A DNA stretch of 64,000 bases from Isoetes taiwanensis. Its lineage: Eukaryota > Streptophyta > Lycopodiopsida > Isoetales > Isoetaceae. The stretch spans positions 806,001 through 870,000 of the forward strand of contig JAJEKV010000214.1 of NCBI GenBank assembly GCA_021234155.1, in the 5' to 3' direction. Positions within the stretch are counted from its first letter, which is position 1. Every line of letters begins with the position of its first letter. The notes under the pieces are model-generated. The model worked only from the letters and a program-made list of their open reading frames with translations. It searched no databases and was not told the origin of the DNA. The translations under genes and the position numbers were made by a program. This document shows, in pieces, positions 22,216-34,932 of the stretch.

Positions 22216-22738
22216 CTTGAAGCAATAGGAAGGAATTCTCTAATCTATGGTTGTACACCTATATTACGTTCTAGAATCTGATATGGAGAATTACCTATAT
22301 ATGGATAATGGCTGACGCGAACATTCCCGCGAACATGCAAACACGACTAGGTAGCCATCACTTAGACCTGCCCAATTTTCATATATTAAGCCAGCTTCAA
22401 TTTATGTTTAATTTATGTTCGAAGCTAATATTTCTGCCCCAGGAAAGACCTGGGCATGACACGTTCACATGAAAAAATAACAAAAAATAAAAAGTCCCAT
22501 AATTTCCCCTTTCTTGCTCTTCGAGCAATCCCTCCGGTGGCTCTTTCCATTCCTTTCTCTTCAAGCAATCCTGGTTCCCTTTTCTTCCTCTGCAACCAAC
22601 AAATGGCTAAGCATGGATTATATATTCCAGCTCCATCGCTTTTGAAGTCCTGAACTTGGCCTGTAAGCTTCCTCTGACCCATTCATTTTGCTCGATTTAT
22701 TCAAATGGGCGTCCAGTCTTGCTTGATATTTAACTTAG
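22216..22738. other. gap between divergent kinase and cytidylyltransferase exons
   Basis: No recognised coding sequence. It would hold the kinase promoter on one strand and, if the cytidylyltransferase gene were complete, its first exons on the other, but I find no match to the HxGH catalytic segment here. Confidence 0.5.
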
Positions 22739-22971
<233 letters not shown>

Positions 22972-23000
22972 TAAGCATTTCTGGAAGTTTAAGTCATTAA

Positions 23001-23120
23001 AGTTACGTATACAGGAATGTTTGTGTGGAGGGAATTCTGGCCTAGAAAATTGGCCAACGCGCGTCAGCGCGGAGGCCAATTTTTTGGCTAGAATTCCCAA
23101 CACACAAACATTGGTGTAAC
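23001..23120. repeat. 120-bp inverted repeat (hairpin, MITE-like)
   Basis: Arms 23001-23055 and 23074-23120 are inverse of each other (AGTTAC...GTAACT ends; AATGTTTGTGTG, GGGAATTC, AATTGGCC inside) around an 18-bp GC-rich centre (CGCGCGTCAGCGCG). It lies in what would be the next intron of the cytidylyltransferase fragment. Confidence 0.85.
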
Positions 23121-26100
23121 TTGAAATTTGGGGGGCGCATTTTCTGTGCCACGTCACCATTTCATTGCACCATTTTTTCTCGGCGGCGAGTTTCGCTATG
23201 GTGCCATCATGGCCTTTGAGCTCTAGGCGTCGTGGATCCGACCCACCGCTTGCATTTTTTTGAAGCTACCGATTACATTTCTTTGTTTTGATGGGATTTT
23301 GAAGAAGAGTGCTTGAGAGTATCATAGTTTTTGAAGGATCTTTGTATTCTTGTGTCTTTCTGGAGATTTTTTTGTTTCGCAGAGTTGGCTTATAGTCGTG
23401 GATCTGGCTTATAGTTCTTGGAGCTGGCTTATGGATCTTCCTGTGGATACTTCCTATGGATCTTTCTTTTAGGCTGACTCTTTTTTGAAGCAGGGCTATG
23501 GCGGCGAGGGGGTGGCCTTTAGAATGGAGCAAAGCATGGCATGAAGCGGGGCGAAGCGAGGGGCGAAGAGGTCTTCTTTCCGGCGAGGATGAAGAAGATC
23601 TCATAGATATATGCTCCATAGACATCTCTGTGATTTTTTTGTTTCTTGATTTTACAACTCTTGGGATTTTTATTCCGTAAGATTGAGAAATCACCGAAAA
23701 ACACACCTAATTAGTGAAAACATACCGAAAACATTTTTTTTTTTTTTGAGAAACTTGTTGATTCCCGAAAAATGGACTTGAAGAATCAGCGATTCTTGAA
23801 AGAATGTACGCCCACGGCATGGGGATGGCCGGATGGGGCAGAAAATGCTCCACCCAAATTTTACGTTGGACTGTTGCAATGTTTGTTGAAATTTTCTAAA
23901 CATATATAATTGCTATACAACGATGCTTAAGAATATTCCCTGTCACACAGGCAATCGACCGGGCGGGCCCATTCTCTATCGTCTCTTCTTTGCCGTTCAA
24001 TGGGTTCCTCTAATCGAGAGAATTGCTTCCCTTTGCAAGCAAACCCATAACGCGTCTTCGACTTTCTTTCCTCTCAGCGGAAGCCTTGATTCACTAGCCC
24101 AGATGCGAAGGCATTTACATGCAAGCGAACCGGAATCTTCTTAAACGGTGGGTCGGATGGAAAAGCTAGGGCTATGGCAAGATTATGGGCAAATTTGTTT
24201 TGTTTTTTCACTATAAGCAATAGAGCCATTTGGAAACCATGGTGGTTGCCGTTGAATTGGTTATAGATGGCATGACGAAGGATGTCCAATCGATCACACC
24301 GCATAACCGGGCGGCTAAGGATAGGGTGCGTGACCGTCTTTGTGGGAGGGTAACTCTTTCTATTCATTGCTAGAAAGGTGGTAGTAATGCTGGAATTTTT
24401 GCTCCTTCCGGGATTTGGCCTACCTGTACCTCGGGTTCTTCAGAAATAGGAAGTTGTGGCAAAAATCCATATTATTCAATTTACCTACTTTGCTTGGTTC
24501 TATATTGCAAAGATGGTGATTGCGGTATTGTCGTTTATTATTACATTTAATGTCAATGCATGTTTGCAGTTTAAGGAATCCGTAATTGGGATAAAGCATT
24601 CTTTCATGGTTGAAGCTCCGAATAGGGCATCTTGAGATATAGGTAATCGATTCTTATGCCCAATCCAGAAAAACTCTATTTGTGATTAGGCTTGAATTTT
24701 TAATGCGTAATTTGAGCTATGAGGAAGGAATGGCTATGGCAAATTCTTCTCCATCACTACAAGGGCTTTGGAAGTTTTCATATTAGGAGATCGGATAGGT
24801 TGCAAACTTTAGTTGGAAGAAGAATGAGGTTTCGCCCATGCCGTCTGCAGATCTGCGTTTGTTGAGCGTGATCCGATCATTCTTTCAGATGTACCGGACT
24901 CTCGGCAAGAGAGCGGATCAATTCGGTAGAAACGAGCATTTCTAATGGTATACTTCATGCATGTCTTCATATAGCGACATGATTGGCATGAGATCTCCTT
25001 AGTCTCTACCGGTTTTCGCGTTTTTGTGTCTTATTCGTTCACAAGCCCGCAACTCAATGCATCTCTATTGCAAGTGAAGTATCGCGGCATTATTTCTAGT
25101 GATGAGGAATGAGGATATGCATTTTGAAATATCTACTGCATGTTTGTTATATTTCATTGGCAAATCGACCGATTCACAACATAGAAATATAGGCGATTCG
25201 AGCCATATGCGTGTCGATTTGTATGCCAATCTTCTCTACTTTGTCCACCTACCTTCCTCCAGCCTCATTTGCTAAGTTATGTCAGATTTCGTCACCGTTA
25301 TTAAAGCCTACGCCACATGCGTGATAAATGACCTCATGACGGATGAAATCTTCTGATTTCATTTTAGTTGTTGCTATACTGGGGATCTGAATCTCTTGTG
25401 CGAAATTTGAAATACTGGGCTTCGTTGTTCATAAGTATGAAATTTGACAATGCTATAGTTTTCGATATCATCGAGCTTTCTGTCAATTGTCAACGGCAGT
25501 AAATCTCCTACGAATACACTTAGGGCCCTGCTATCAACTTGTGCACACAGGGGTGGAATCAGTGAGGTAAATGACATCCATACTCTTCACACATAATGAT
25601 TCTTAGTTTTGGATTGAATTTAGAGAAGTAAAGCAATAACTTTAAAAGGCCGTAACTATGTATACACCTATGGAAGGTGTAATTTTGGCGAGCAATGAGG
25701 TGATTTCACCTACTTAGTGTTCTTCATATATAGTCTACTTTCAAATACTATGAAGCTTTGGGGCTTCCTTGATAATAAAGTATAGATTAGGGCACTAGTG
25801 GAAAGCTGTTTAATAAGCTATATGCAGTAAATCCAGGCATACCCATGGCCAGTGATCCATAGAAGGCGCTCCAAATGTGGTTAAGTGCCTTCTGTTGCTA
25901 GAAACAGTAGAACGGCACCCATTTAGTAGCAAGAGACAGATTTGTGAAGCACAAGAAAGCCTGAATAGGGTCTTTGCTTTGTGCCGCAGTCATGTAGATA
26001 TGCCTTAGCTAGTATGGGTTTCCCAGTATATGTCCTCACTTATATTCTGAAGGAAAGAGGAAGACGTAGCACCATGTATGTTTTAAGATAGTGGCATATG

Positions 26101-26820
26101 GAGTTCAGCTGTCACAAATAAGATATATATGTAAAAGTGAATTATAACTTACCAGACATAGCGACCTCGGGCCTTACAAATCATATATGTTAACAAGCGA
26201 CAGAACAACATGTCGTATTGTGTGGTTAAGACAAAGTAGTGACTAATGTAGGAAACTGAAAGTCTGAGTTATGACAACAAAACTTTGAAAGGGTATGTCC
26301 AACCATGGGAGATTCCAGGGTGTGAGTGCAATGAATGGAAGATCAAGGAAACACATTTATGTCTGAGAATGCAAGCAGGTATTCTAGTTATCCACTGACC
26401 TATGGTCAAGCAAAAAGAAATGAAGAATCAAATTGGCTCCAATGAATAAAAAGTATTGTCCTTAGGGTTGAGTGTTCCTATTTGCTAGACTATAGCATGT
26501 CCCATCGAGCTCTTGCTGCTAATAAAAGCTACCATGTAACTGATTGGAAAAATGCCCTACCCATATATTTATGGAAAAAATAATAGTGCCAAAAGTAGTT
26601 GTTGAGTTTTCACGGACATAGTTTCGTTCTTACAGCCTAAGGTCCTTAGCTTTATTAATACCTTGCAATAATACTGGGTCATGCACTTTCATGTTATGTC
26701 TGCACAACCTTGGCCATTCACATATGTAAAAGGACCAAGGAATCTTTCTTCATTGCATCAAAACAACATACCTTTTCTGGTTTTACACATCTCTACAACT
26801 AGCTATCTTTGATGTAATTC
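23121..26820. other. spacer, no confident gene
   Basis: Both strands read without a convincing family match. The + strand between 24.1 and 25.3 kb has broken phrases vaguely like the 3' part of a plant LINE (for example RLLSVIRSFFQMYRTLGK near 24.85 kb), too weak to call. A G-rich stretch with repeated GCGAAG lies near 23.55 kb. Confidence 0.4.
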
Positions 26821-26825
26821 CAAAC

Positions 26826-27542
26826 ATCAGGGCAAACATTAGAAGTTAGATTATCAAATTGACTTCTCAGATATGAACGAATAATTGCCTCCCCAATTGC
26901 TAAAATGTCCAACCCTTCAACTATAAATAATTTGCAAATACCAGGGCAAACATTAGAAATTAGATTATCAAATTTATATCTCATATGAACAAATAAGTGC
27001 CTCCACATAGCATTAAGCCAATATTTGAGGCAAAAAAGGAGGGAAGCCCGAGTACTCGTGATGATGGACTTCACTTCATACACCATCGAGGAGCTGGACA
27101 ATATGCTCAATATATTTGGTAACTCCATTGTAGCTGATCTATCCCTGCAGGATCTTATTGAAGCAAACAATTAAACTTTAGACTTAGCATTTACTATTCC
27201 AGGAATAGCTAAGCTTTTTGGACTACTCTATATTGCCTGATTCAGAATTTTCTATGCTGAATCATGAACCTAGAAACTGGCAATCTGAATATGCTTTAAA
27301 TCTAACTATCTTAAAGTCAGGTTGTACCTCCCCTACCATGGAGGATTTACTTTTTGTTATTAATAGATCTCTCTTGGAGTCCTATTATATTTTGATGTAG
27401 GCCAGTTGGTCTCCGTGGACGATAAAATCATATTCTATTCTATTCTAATTATGAATATAAAACCCACCTTGCCTTCCAAAAAAAAAAAAAAAAAAAGTGC
27501 CTCCATTATTGAAGTGTCCAACTCTTTGATTATAAATAATTC
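26826..27542. repeat. about 113-bp tandem repeat, split by a LINE insertion
   Basis: The phrase GGGCAAACATTAGAA(G/A)TTAGATT recurs at 26830 and 26944, and TGCCTCC...TGTCCAAC...ATAAATAATT at 26888 and 27500. The second unit is interrupted at 27005 by a LINE fragment and resumes at 27496 after its poly(A). Confidence 0.7.
27005..27495 (+). mobile_element. 5'-truncated LINE with poly(A) and 10-bp target duplication
   Basis: The target word AAGTGCCTCC occurs at 26995-27004 and again at 27496-27505, right after a run of about 20 A (27478-27497). Between them lies a LINE 3' end whose + frame encodes a short C-terminal stretch (YLRQKRREARVLVMMDF, then SYTIEELDNMLN) before a stop, followed by a 3' untranslated region. 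The 27391-27443 part recurs inverted at 9405-9455. The clean duplication and intact tail indicate a fairly recent insertion. Confidence 0.85.
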
Positions 27543-30300
27543 TTAATGTAGTTCTAAAGAGCATGTATTGTCAAACATTGGACATTAGTAGTGGGTCCAA
27601 TTGCACAAGTTTGAATCGCCGCCGCCTTGGCCGCCGCAATAAATTTCTTGTGTTATTGATTTGGGTTTTTCTGTGAGTGTCCTAAGAAAGTGACCAATAA
27701 GTGCTAGTTTTGCTGAAGTGAGAACAATCCTGCATTTGTATGAAATCAGTTTATATTTGAATTATGAGACATAGACATATGCAACTCCTGCAAAGTGGCA
27801 GCAAATCAAGGGATTGAAAGTTGAGATAGATGGAGCAAGCTAATTAATTCTGAAAGATGTTGAAGAATAGAAATATGTTATTGCTAGTAATTGCAACAAA
27901 GGTTTGAGCCAAACAGTTGGGCTTTGAAGTAGGCAAAAAAAACTCTTTGAATTTGTAGGCAAACCACAATCATTTTTAAAATGGCCCATATACTTGCCAA
28001 TTTTGGAGAGAAAGGAAAGCCGATAATATTTTGGAGCTTTAATTGCAACAGAGGGTCTGTGAACTAGAACTTTAGTTTTAAACTGTTGCCAAGAAACCTG
28101 TTCACCACCATAGCTTCTTGAATATCTGCAGGTAGGCGCATCTCCAATGATTTCTGTGGCCAATAAATCTGTTCACCTCCATAGCTCCTCCTCCTCCTCC
28201 TCCTCCTCCTCCTCCTCCCTCCTCCTCCTCCTCCTCCTCCTCCTCCTCCTCCTGCAATAGCTTCTTTTCCTTTCCGGACCCATTGCATGCTCAAGTTCTT
28301 TCATTGATTGCTTGAATTTTTTTCATAAGCAATGCTCAAGTTTCTTTCCTTGATTGCTTAAATCTTTGGTGCTTTTCTCAGGAGTGCCATAAGATAATGT
28401 ATTAGTGCATGGATTCGTGATCATGATGAAATTTGCTGGATCTCGAGGTTTAGGTTCCATTGTGTAATAAACAGGTTTGTTCTTACACATTTATCTCGTT
28501 TACTTTCTTGCTAGTAATGGGTTTAATTTCTTTCTTGCTTAGAGAATTTATTGGTTACAGTAGACATTGCAAAGTTCGTGCATTTGGTATTCACAGCCCT
28601 TTTGTACAGGCCTAATTATCTGACTTGGAGAACAAATTAGCCGGCTACATGAAGCACTATACTAAGCATTCAAAATGTTATTAATGCTCTTATGGCTGCT
28701 AGCGTTAATTTGAGATGTTAAAGGTTACTGCGCAGACATAAGCCTAGTTGAGATGGTAAATAGTACTGGCCAAACATATCGAAAATGATCTTTGAAGCCA
28801 ATGGTCTTCATACATTTACCTTGAGTGCATATGGCTTGGGTCTGCAGCATATAGCTGCCTCTAAAGGTATGCAAATAAATGAAAGTGGTTGGATTTTTTA
28901 TATGATGATCTGTAAATCTATTGAAATTGTTCCAGTTCATGAAGACAGATCTGCTATTTTTGCGATGCCATAAAACATCGTGCATATCTACATTCAAAGG
29001 AGATGCTCTGGATTGTGGAAGTGTTGCAGAGCAAAGAATAAGTTTAGATAATTGTACCTACCAATCTCATTTTCAAGATCTCCTTTCTATTTTGAATTGC
29101 CAAGGGTTGTTAAGGTTTTGCGCAATCTCCTTATTATAAATTCTCCTGAATTTTTGGTAGCAAGTATTTGTGATATTTAGGTCCTAACTTTCAAGTTCCA
29201 GCTCATTCTAACGTGTTGATTCACTCTAGCATGCTCTTTATATGGGCGAAACAAGACATGGCAGAAAAAGGTAACACATGTTTCTCCAGATTCACTCAGG
29301 TTTCCAAGTCAAAATTTCATCATAATTCTTTGGAAGTTCAATACCATTATTCATTTGTGATAGAGCACTAATGAAGATAAGTTTCAAGCATATCTGCCAA
29401 TAGTTCGGCCACATGCACATGTTTTAGCATGCCACCTGAACTTTTGACTCAGTTGGCCATGCATAAATCTATACACCCTATACACTTAGAAAATATATAA
29501 GATGTTTCTACATAAGCTGAATTACCAAGGTAAACAATCCTGAAGGACTACAGTGGTTGCTTAATTTTTGGGACTAGATTTTTTTTCATGGTTGCATTCT
29601 ATTGCAACACATTTATTGTGTTGCATATTCGTTTTATATTTTTATTGTTTTAGGTTACTATTGCAATAAAATTTCCCTTGCTAATCATTAATCTTTGATT
29701 GGTACATTGTTTTTAAGCACAAAAGCATGAAGCTTGAGAAGGTAAGAGGTACTGCAATTATGGTATTTTTTGTCTTAATGTATGAAAGTGCAAATATCTC
29801 GCAAATTTGGAACTAAAGTAATGCTGATGTTAGTTTGATTCACACGTTTTGTATTTGATAGATTCATAGATTTTTTTTTACACTCACAAAAAATTCCAAA
29901 TAATGGATTCTCAACCCTTACAAAAAATTCTCAAATAATAGATCTATAAAAGAGAAATATTCGCGGCGGCCTTGGCCGCCGCGATAAATTTCTTGCATTA
30001 ATAAATAATAAAATGTAGACTATGCACAAAACATGCCATATGCAGCCCACTCTGCACACCATATGCCATGCGTAAAAGCCGCGCAGGTTGCATTCAGCCG
30101 TATGAGCCAATCCATGTTTGACACGTGGCGAAGATTCATTTTGTGGATGTCGACTGCCACTATTGTTGGTCTACATTCTGAAATGTTGGTCTGCATTCTA
30201 AAATCTTGTTCCAATGCTACTCTGTATTCTGCAAGAAATTAATCCTAGCCGTCCACCTAGCACAGATCCACAGCCAAATGCAGTCGGCCCGGCTTTCACG
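27506..30300. other. spacer bounded by GC palindromes, no gene recognised
   Basis: No coding match found. GGCCTTGGCCGCCGC followed by (A/G)ATAAATTTCTTG occurs at about 27624 and 29961, 2.3 kb apart in the same orientation; the second copy is a perfect palindrome CGCGGCGGCC-TT-GGCCGCCGCG. A TCC microsatellite (28189-28254) lies inside. Confidence 0.5.
28189..28254. repeat. (TCC)n microsatellite
   Basis: About 22 trinucleotide units with one single-base interruption near 28219. The Gly- and Arg-rich reading frame on the minus strand is a by-product of the repeat. Confidence 0.95.
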
Positions 30301-30306
30301 TTGAGT

Positions 30307-30405
30307 GAATGGCCCGGTGGGCGGCATTCTAGCACAGTCAAACAAGTCTCCGCCTTCGGTGTCGGTCAATTTTCTTGTGCTGGAATGCCGCCCACTGGGC
30401 CATTC
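30307..30405. repeat. inverted repeat, 30-bp arms, 39-bp loop
   Basis: GAATGGCCCGGTGGGCGGCA... at 30307-30336 pairs with ...TGCCGCCCACTGGGCCATTC at 30376-30405 with about two mismatches. GC-rich, unlike its surroundings. Could be a small MITE or a transcribed hairpin. Confidence 0.8.
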
Positions 30406-30662
30406 CCTTATACATAAAGCTAATAAGTCCAACGGCTAAAGCTTTTCTAGTCATAAAGTTCCCTTACCGGCGCACGTGTCGACTTAACTTCACGATTTGT
30501 CCGTTGTAGCCTTTATCTCACACGTTTTTGTAGTGATAACGTTTTAAAAGTAAGGTTTCGCTTTTTAAATAAGGTTAGGTTTCTAATTGTGGTCATATTT
30601 TGCCCCTAGGGGATGTTGACATGTAATTTTATTGGCCTAGGGGATGTTTCAAAATGTAGATT

Positions 30663-31034
30663 CATGGAATCCTAAGGGCTGCTGAACTCTTTTGTCAAAT
30701 GTCTAGCCGAGATATTGTCTCATGGACTACTATCGTTTCAGGTCTTGCCCAAAAGGGGCATCTTAAGGAAGCTCTTTATATCTTTAAGCAAATGCCCAAA
30801 AGGCACGTGGTTTCATGGAATGCTTTATTATCAGGTTATGCTAGGCGAGAGCACCTTAAAGAGGCCATTGCCTTCCTTGATAGAATGCCACAAAAGGATA
30901 TCGCTTCCTGGAATTCTTTAATTGCAGGTCATCTTGAATGCCAACACTTTGCAAAGGCTTTTAGTTTATTTCAAAAAATGCCCCAAAGGAATTTTGAGAG
31001 TGGTTGCCCAACAACGGAAACGACCGACAAATAA
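30663..31034 (+). pseudogene. pentatricopeptide repeat (PPR) protein fragment
   Basis: The open frame upstream of the first ATG (30699) already matches (RAAELFCQM), so this is an internal piece. Three PPR units of the PLS type are readable, each with a DxVSWxxLxxGxxxxG core: RDIVSWTTIVSGLAQKG, HVVSWNALLSGYARR and DIASWNSLIAGHLE, spaced 31 residues. PLS-class PPR proteins bind organellar RNA, often for C-to-U editing. The frame ends at 31034 after KMPQRNFESG and no E or DYW domain follows. A typical gene has ten or more repeats. Confidence 0.85.
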
Positions 31035-32107
31035 TGGGTTTGGAGCAGTTATTGGCACATTCTAGGTATATACTGGCATGTACTTAGAATATGCCACAAA
31101 CTCACATGAACGAGGGTTTGCCCCCTTAAGGGCAACCCAAAAAATGTTTCTTACACCTTTTCGTTTCGCTTAATATATGTGATAAACAATATTAAAGTCC
31201 ACTATAAGATATTGAAACCCAAAATAAATATTACATCACAAATATAGATAGCAAAGAAAGATAGGTAGGTAGGTAAATATTTTAACATGGGATGATTCAT
31301 GAATCAATAACATGGCAATTTTTTAATTCAAAGATCAAACGATTTTTTAATAATATTGAACAAAATAGATCATGTATTATTGACTAAAAAAAATTAACTC
31401 GTTAACATGTTTTTGAAGTGCCATAATAGTACAAATGAATAAGTAACAATTAGCACTTGGCATGTAAGAATGCATTCTTCTTACAACCACAATACCTCTT
31501 ACATGAACATGAAATCCCTACTAGAATATACATTCATATAGTAACCATGTTACACAATCGTTGGCTCCCCTTGATTGCACAAGCTCTTAGAAGCCTGCTA
31601 TAGTATAGCTTGTCAACTTCATTTGCAATTTACTCTTCTTCTTCTTTAAGATAGCAATGTCAAGTATTTGCCTTTGCTTGATTTAAGACTACAACATTAT
31701 AAAATCATGGAAGCCATGCTCTTTCAAAACAATGACATGCATGATGCACTATAATCACTTCTCTATATACTCCTTACCAAGAAATCATGCTTATGCTATA
31801 TAAGACTGCATTACTAATCTCTACGAGCTGCAAGAATTGTGCATTGGATGTTTTAGACTCCCAACGTGAGTCTATCAGCATGAAATCCAGCAGATGATAT
31901 TGGAACAACTGCTTCTTTAGATCTCTCCTTGTGGTAGAATGGTCTCATCCACCTTCCACAAAGTCAATATGTTTACTGGCCCATTGATTCAAGTGCATAG
32001 TATGGCAGCAGACCATACATGAATAGGTCCAGCAATGATAGCATATTAAGTTCGCCAAACAAGAGGCCTCCAAATAGGTAGAAACTGCTATACATGGATC
32101 TATTGGC
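31035..32107. other. AT-rich spacer, no gene recognised
   Basis: No coding match on either strand. The LINE reverse transcriptase expected downstream of the endonuclease at 32.2-33.0 kb was looked for here on the minus strand and not found. Confidence 0.5.
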
Positions 32108-32199
32108 CTATGATGAGCTCATAACAGAAGCAAGGAATAGGAAAATTTCGATCCTTGAAGCTTTTGTAAAAGTATGACAGAGTGCTCTGGAGTGGATTT

Positions 32200-33325
32200 T
32201 ATGAAATTTGCTATAAATGTCTTTCTCTACGCTCATGGAAGTTTCAGAAGGCAGATTGCATATATAATCGACACAAGTCTGAAATTGCTTAACTATGTTG
32301 GTGCAGATCATGTTCCTCAACCAACAGATAATCCATCACACTGGAGCCGCCCCCTTGGTTCTCCTGTCTACAAGCGTAGCGGCTGGAAGACGGCCATTGT
32401 GCCAACCCATTACAAATAACCAGGTCAAAGATACTACCTAGCAACAACAACTGCCTGCCATATTGTGAAATATGGTTGTCGTCTGATATCCTTGACCAAG
32501 CTACCTCTGCAGTATTCAACTGCAAGACGTCCTCTGCCAGGGATTCAAATTTTGGGACCTGCTCGGCTCATGTGCGTACATTGAAGTCGCCAAGCAACAT
32601 AACCTTGCCCAGATGTTTGTGTTGCTGTATGTCATCATATAGATCGACATAGGGCTCCAATCTATCCACACCCGAATGAGTGTTATAAAAGTTGCTCTCG
32701 GCATGTGGAAAGTAGCATCTTTGCTATGAAGAGGATCTTTTGCCATCTCATGTACCGCGCACCCACAAGTAGCGCATTGTACCGTATGTTTTGTGCAACA
32801 GACCGAGTGCCCCAAGGTTGCCGCGATAGTAGGTGAGGCAACCCCCCCATGCCCCCTTGCTTTCCAATTGCACTCATTGACACCTGGAAAAATGAATGCT
32901 TTGAGAGGTTCGTGTTTTGTGCCACGCATGTTCCCATGTTTCCATGAGGAAATGAGATCCATATCTGGTGCAATAGAGTTGGGACTCTCCCCTTTCTGCC
33001 AAGGGACCCCCATAGTTCCAAGATACCATCTAGAGGCACAGTTCCTATTTGTTGGCATTTGATGTAGGCTCGATGATCTGTTCGGTTGTAGGGGAGCGGT
33101 GTCGCGGCGCTGGCGAGGAGTTGTAGGAGCGGTTGGAGCAGCGGGGGCGGGGGAGGTGCGGTAGGAATCTTGGTGGCAATAGCGAGGAGTGGCGGCGGCT
33201 TGATGCATTGCATCGGCGACCTCGGCGGTGCTGGCCTAAAATGCGAAGCTTGCCCCGGACCAGGCCTGCAGCCCCCTCGGCGGCGGGCGTCCACGACTTG
33301 AGGCCGATTCTTTGCGGCGGGACTC
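32200..33325 (-). pseudogene. LINE ORF1 end and ORF2 endonuclease (APE type), broken
   Basis: Minus-strand continuation of the LINE split by the gypsy element. From 33325 it finishes ORF1 (RRKESASSRG phrase), then passes a Pro-rich junction and enters an APE-like endonuclease over several frames: RGHGGVAS near 32.87 kb, WRLQCTHMSRAGPK (GDFN-like) near 32.58 kb, then an open stretch 32525-32289 with WSRISDDNHISQYGRQLLLL, DLVICNG and GGGSSVMDYLLV, which match the endonuclease end (GR-LL-LC, ICNG, S-VDY-L). The SDH motif and RT are missing. Same LINE type as the piece at 9.4-10.8 kb is plausible but not shown. Confidence 0.7.
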
Positions 33326-33330
33326 TGTTG
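33326..33330. other. target site duplication, left copy (TGTTG)
   Basis: TGTTG directly left of the gypsy element; identical to 54060-54064 directly right of it. Confidence 0.9.
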
Positions 33331-34919
33331 TGTGGCGCTCCACGAACATATACGACGCATTCGGGCCGTATACATGCGGGGACTTTCCCCTCCCATGGCA
33401 AGCAACTCACCATGAGCGGGGCCCTCCATCTAACTTCGGGCCATCTATAAGAAGATGCTCAAGTGAAGAAGGACCACAGAGGGTCATTATTACGCCTTCA
33501 ATGGGGGGCTCCTATGTCACTGAGCGTGAATACAAGGTTAGCATTACAGCATAATCATATCATAATTTACCACCCACGAGGGGTGGCACATCCATCAAAG
33601 TGACAACAACAAAGAATATGCATTTAATACTAAGGAAAAACACCCAAACCCATGGTTCTACCAGAGCTCGGTTTTCATAATGAGGATTGATCGACGGCCA
33701 GGGTCTCAAGAGATCGCGAGAATCGGATCTTACATGGCATTGGCTGGCATAGAACATCGGCTAGGGTTGTCCACTCCATCCGCCCCTCCCCGTGCACACT
33801 TTGCGTGATGAGTCCAATCATGCTATGGCATCACTAGTAGCCTTGGGACGCAGACTCAAAGGTATCACCCTTCGAGGCCTACTCGGGGTTGCGAAGCCCC
33901 GTCCCAGATGAGGGGCAGGTCAGTAGCGTGCCCCTCCGTGATCACCGGTGGTTCCATGGGTGAGCTGAGAACACGTGCGCATCCGGCGACCCCGTGATCG
34001 CGTGCGGAGCTTACTCACCTAAATCTACTCAAAGCACATGGTGCCCCCATACGAAGTCACACCTCTGCACCCGTGGTGTCCGGACTCCATACCGGCCCTC
34101 TACGTGACCGGGCCATCGCCTTGCTTGTAAGGGGTCTCTGGGGAGCCTTTTATGTTCCTCGTGTACCCCACCCCACTTCACCATGCGTCCCTTATCTAGT
34201 GCTAAGCAATTCCATAGCATCCACGACTTCGGTGGTCTCTTGTGTACGCCGCATCAAATGGGAAATACGGGGATCAACCTAGGGTATACTACTACCATGG
34301 CTCGGAGGTCTCTACCCCCTTAATTCCCCCCATTTCGAGTAATACTATGCAAAGAACTATCAATCCATCCTTTAAGAGCAAGACGGAATCAGAAATAAAG
34401 AGAACTCACCTTTACAATCAAGGGTTAGTTCCTACAAGTAAAATCTGAGAGAAATGAGGCGAAACAACGGCAAAGTGCCCAATGTGGGCGCCTACCTAGA
34501 ATTCTCAAGCTATACTAACCACCCCACGAGTTCTCTTTTGGATCCATTGTCATTGCCGCTTCCATCTTCTCGGAATTGGCCGACTGGGACACCACAGGTA
34601 AAGGTGCTTGGCAAGGTGGGCGCTCAACTGCTGCTCCTCTTGATCGATTTTTTGGGTAACAAGGGGCTGGGGGGTCAAGTTGATGATCCAAATTGGAACT
34701 TCCCATCTTGGCCAATCGAATTAGGCGGTGGCCTCCCCTAAATAGCCAATTAGCATTATTCAATTAATTGGATAATTATCCTTTAATGGTTTAATTTAGT
34801 ATAGCTAAATTAATCCCTTTTAAGTCAATGTCAAAATACCCCATGGTGGCGTGCCTTTTACCGGTGACGTGTCCGTATATTATTTATACGTATCCCGTAT
34901 AAATACATGGAACGTCACA
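33331..34919 (-). repeat. 3' LTR of the nested gypsy element
   Basis: 1589 bp. Shares its whole length with 52473-54059. On the minus strand it starts TGTGACGTTCC after the PPT; its far end reads GGCGCCACACA, one base off the partner's GCGTCACA. Confidence 0.92.
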
Positions 34920-34932
34920 TTCTCCCCCCGTT
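34920..34932 (-). other. polypurine tract of the nested gypsy element
   Basis: On the minus strand AACGGGGGGAGAA directly precedes the LTR start TGTGACG, as in the left gypsy element (3427-3437). It fixes the element's orientation. Confidence 0.85.

Noticed and set aside
24074-25300. LINE reverse transcriptase 3' region
   Set aside because: Only scattered weak phrases across frames; not enough to support a call.
28064-28294. Gly/Arg-rich protein on the minus strand
   Set aside because: Created by the TCC microsatellite.
32683-33450. Long overlapping open frames on both strands
   Set aside because: GC-rich sequence gives several open frames; only the minus-strand LINE reading has family resemblance.
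33790-33860. Hammerhead-like GATGAGTCC...GGAC in the gypsy LTR
   Set aside because: The GAAA after stem II is missing in both LTR copies and it is antisense to the element.
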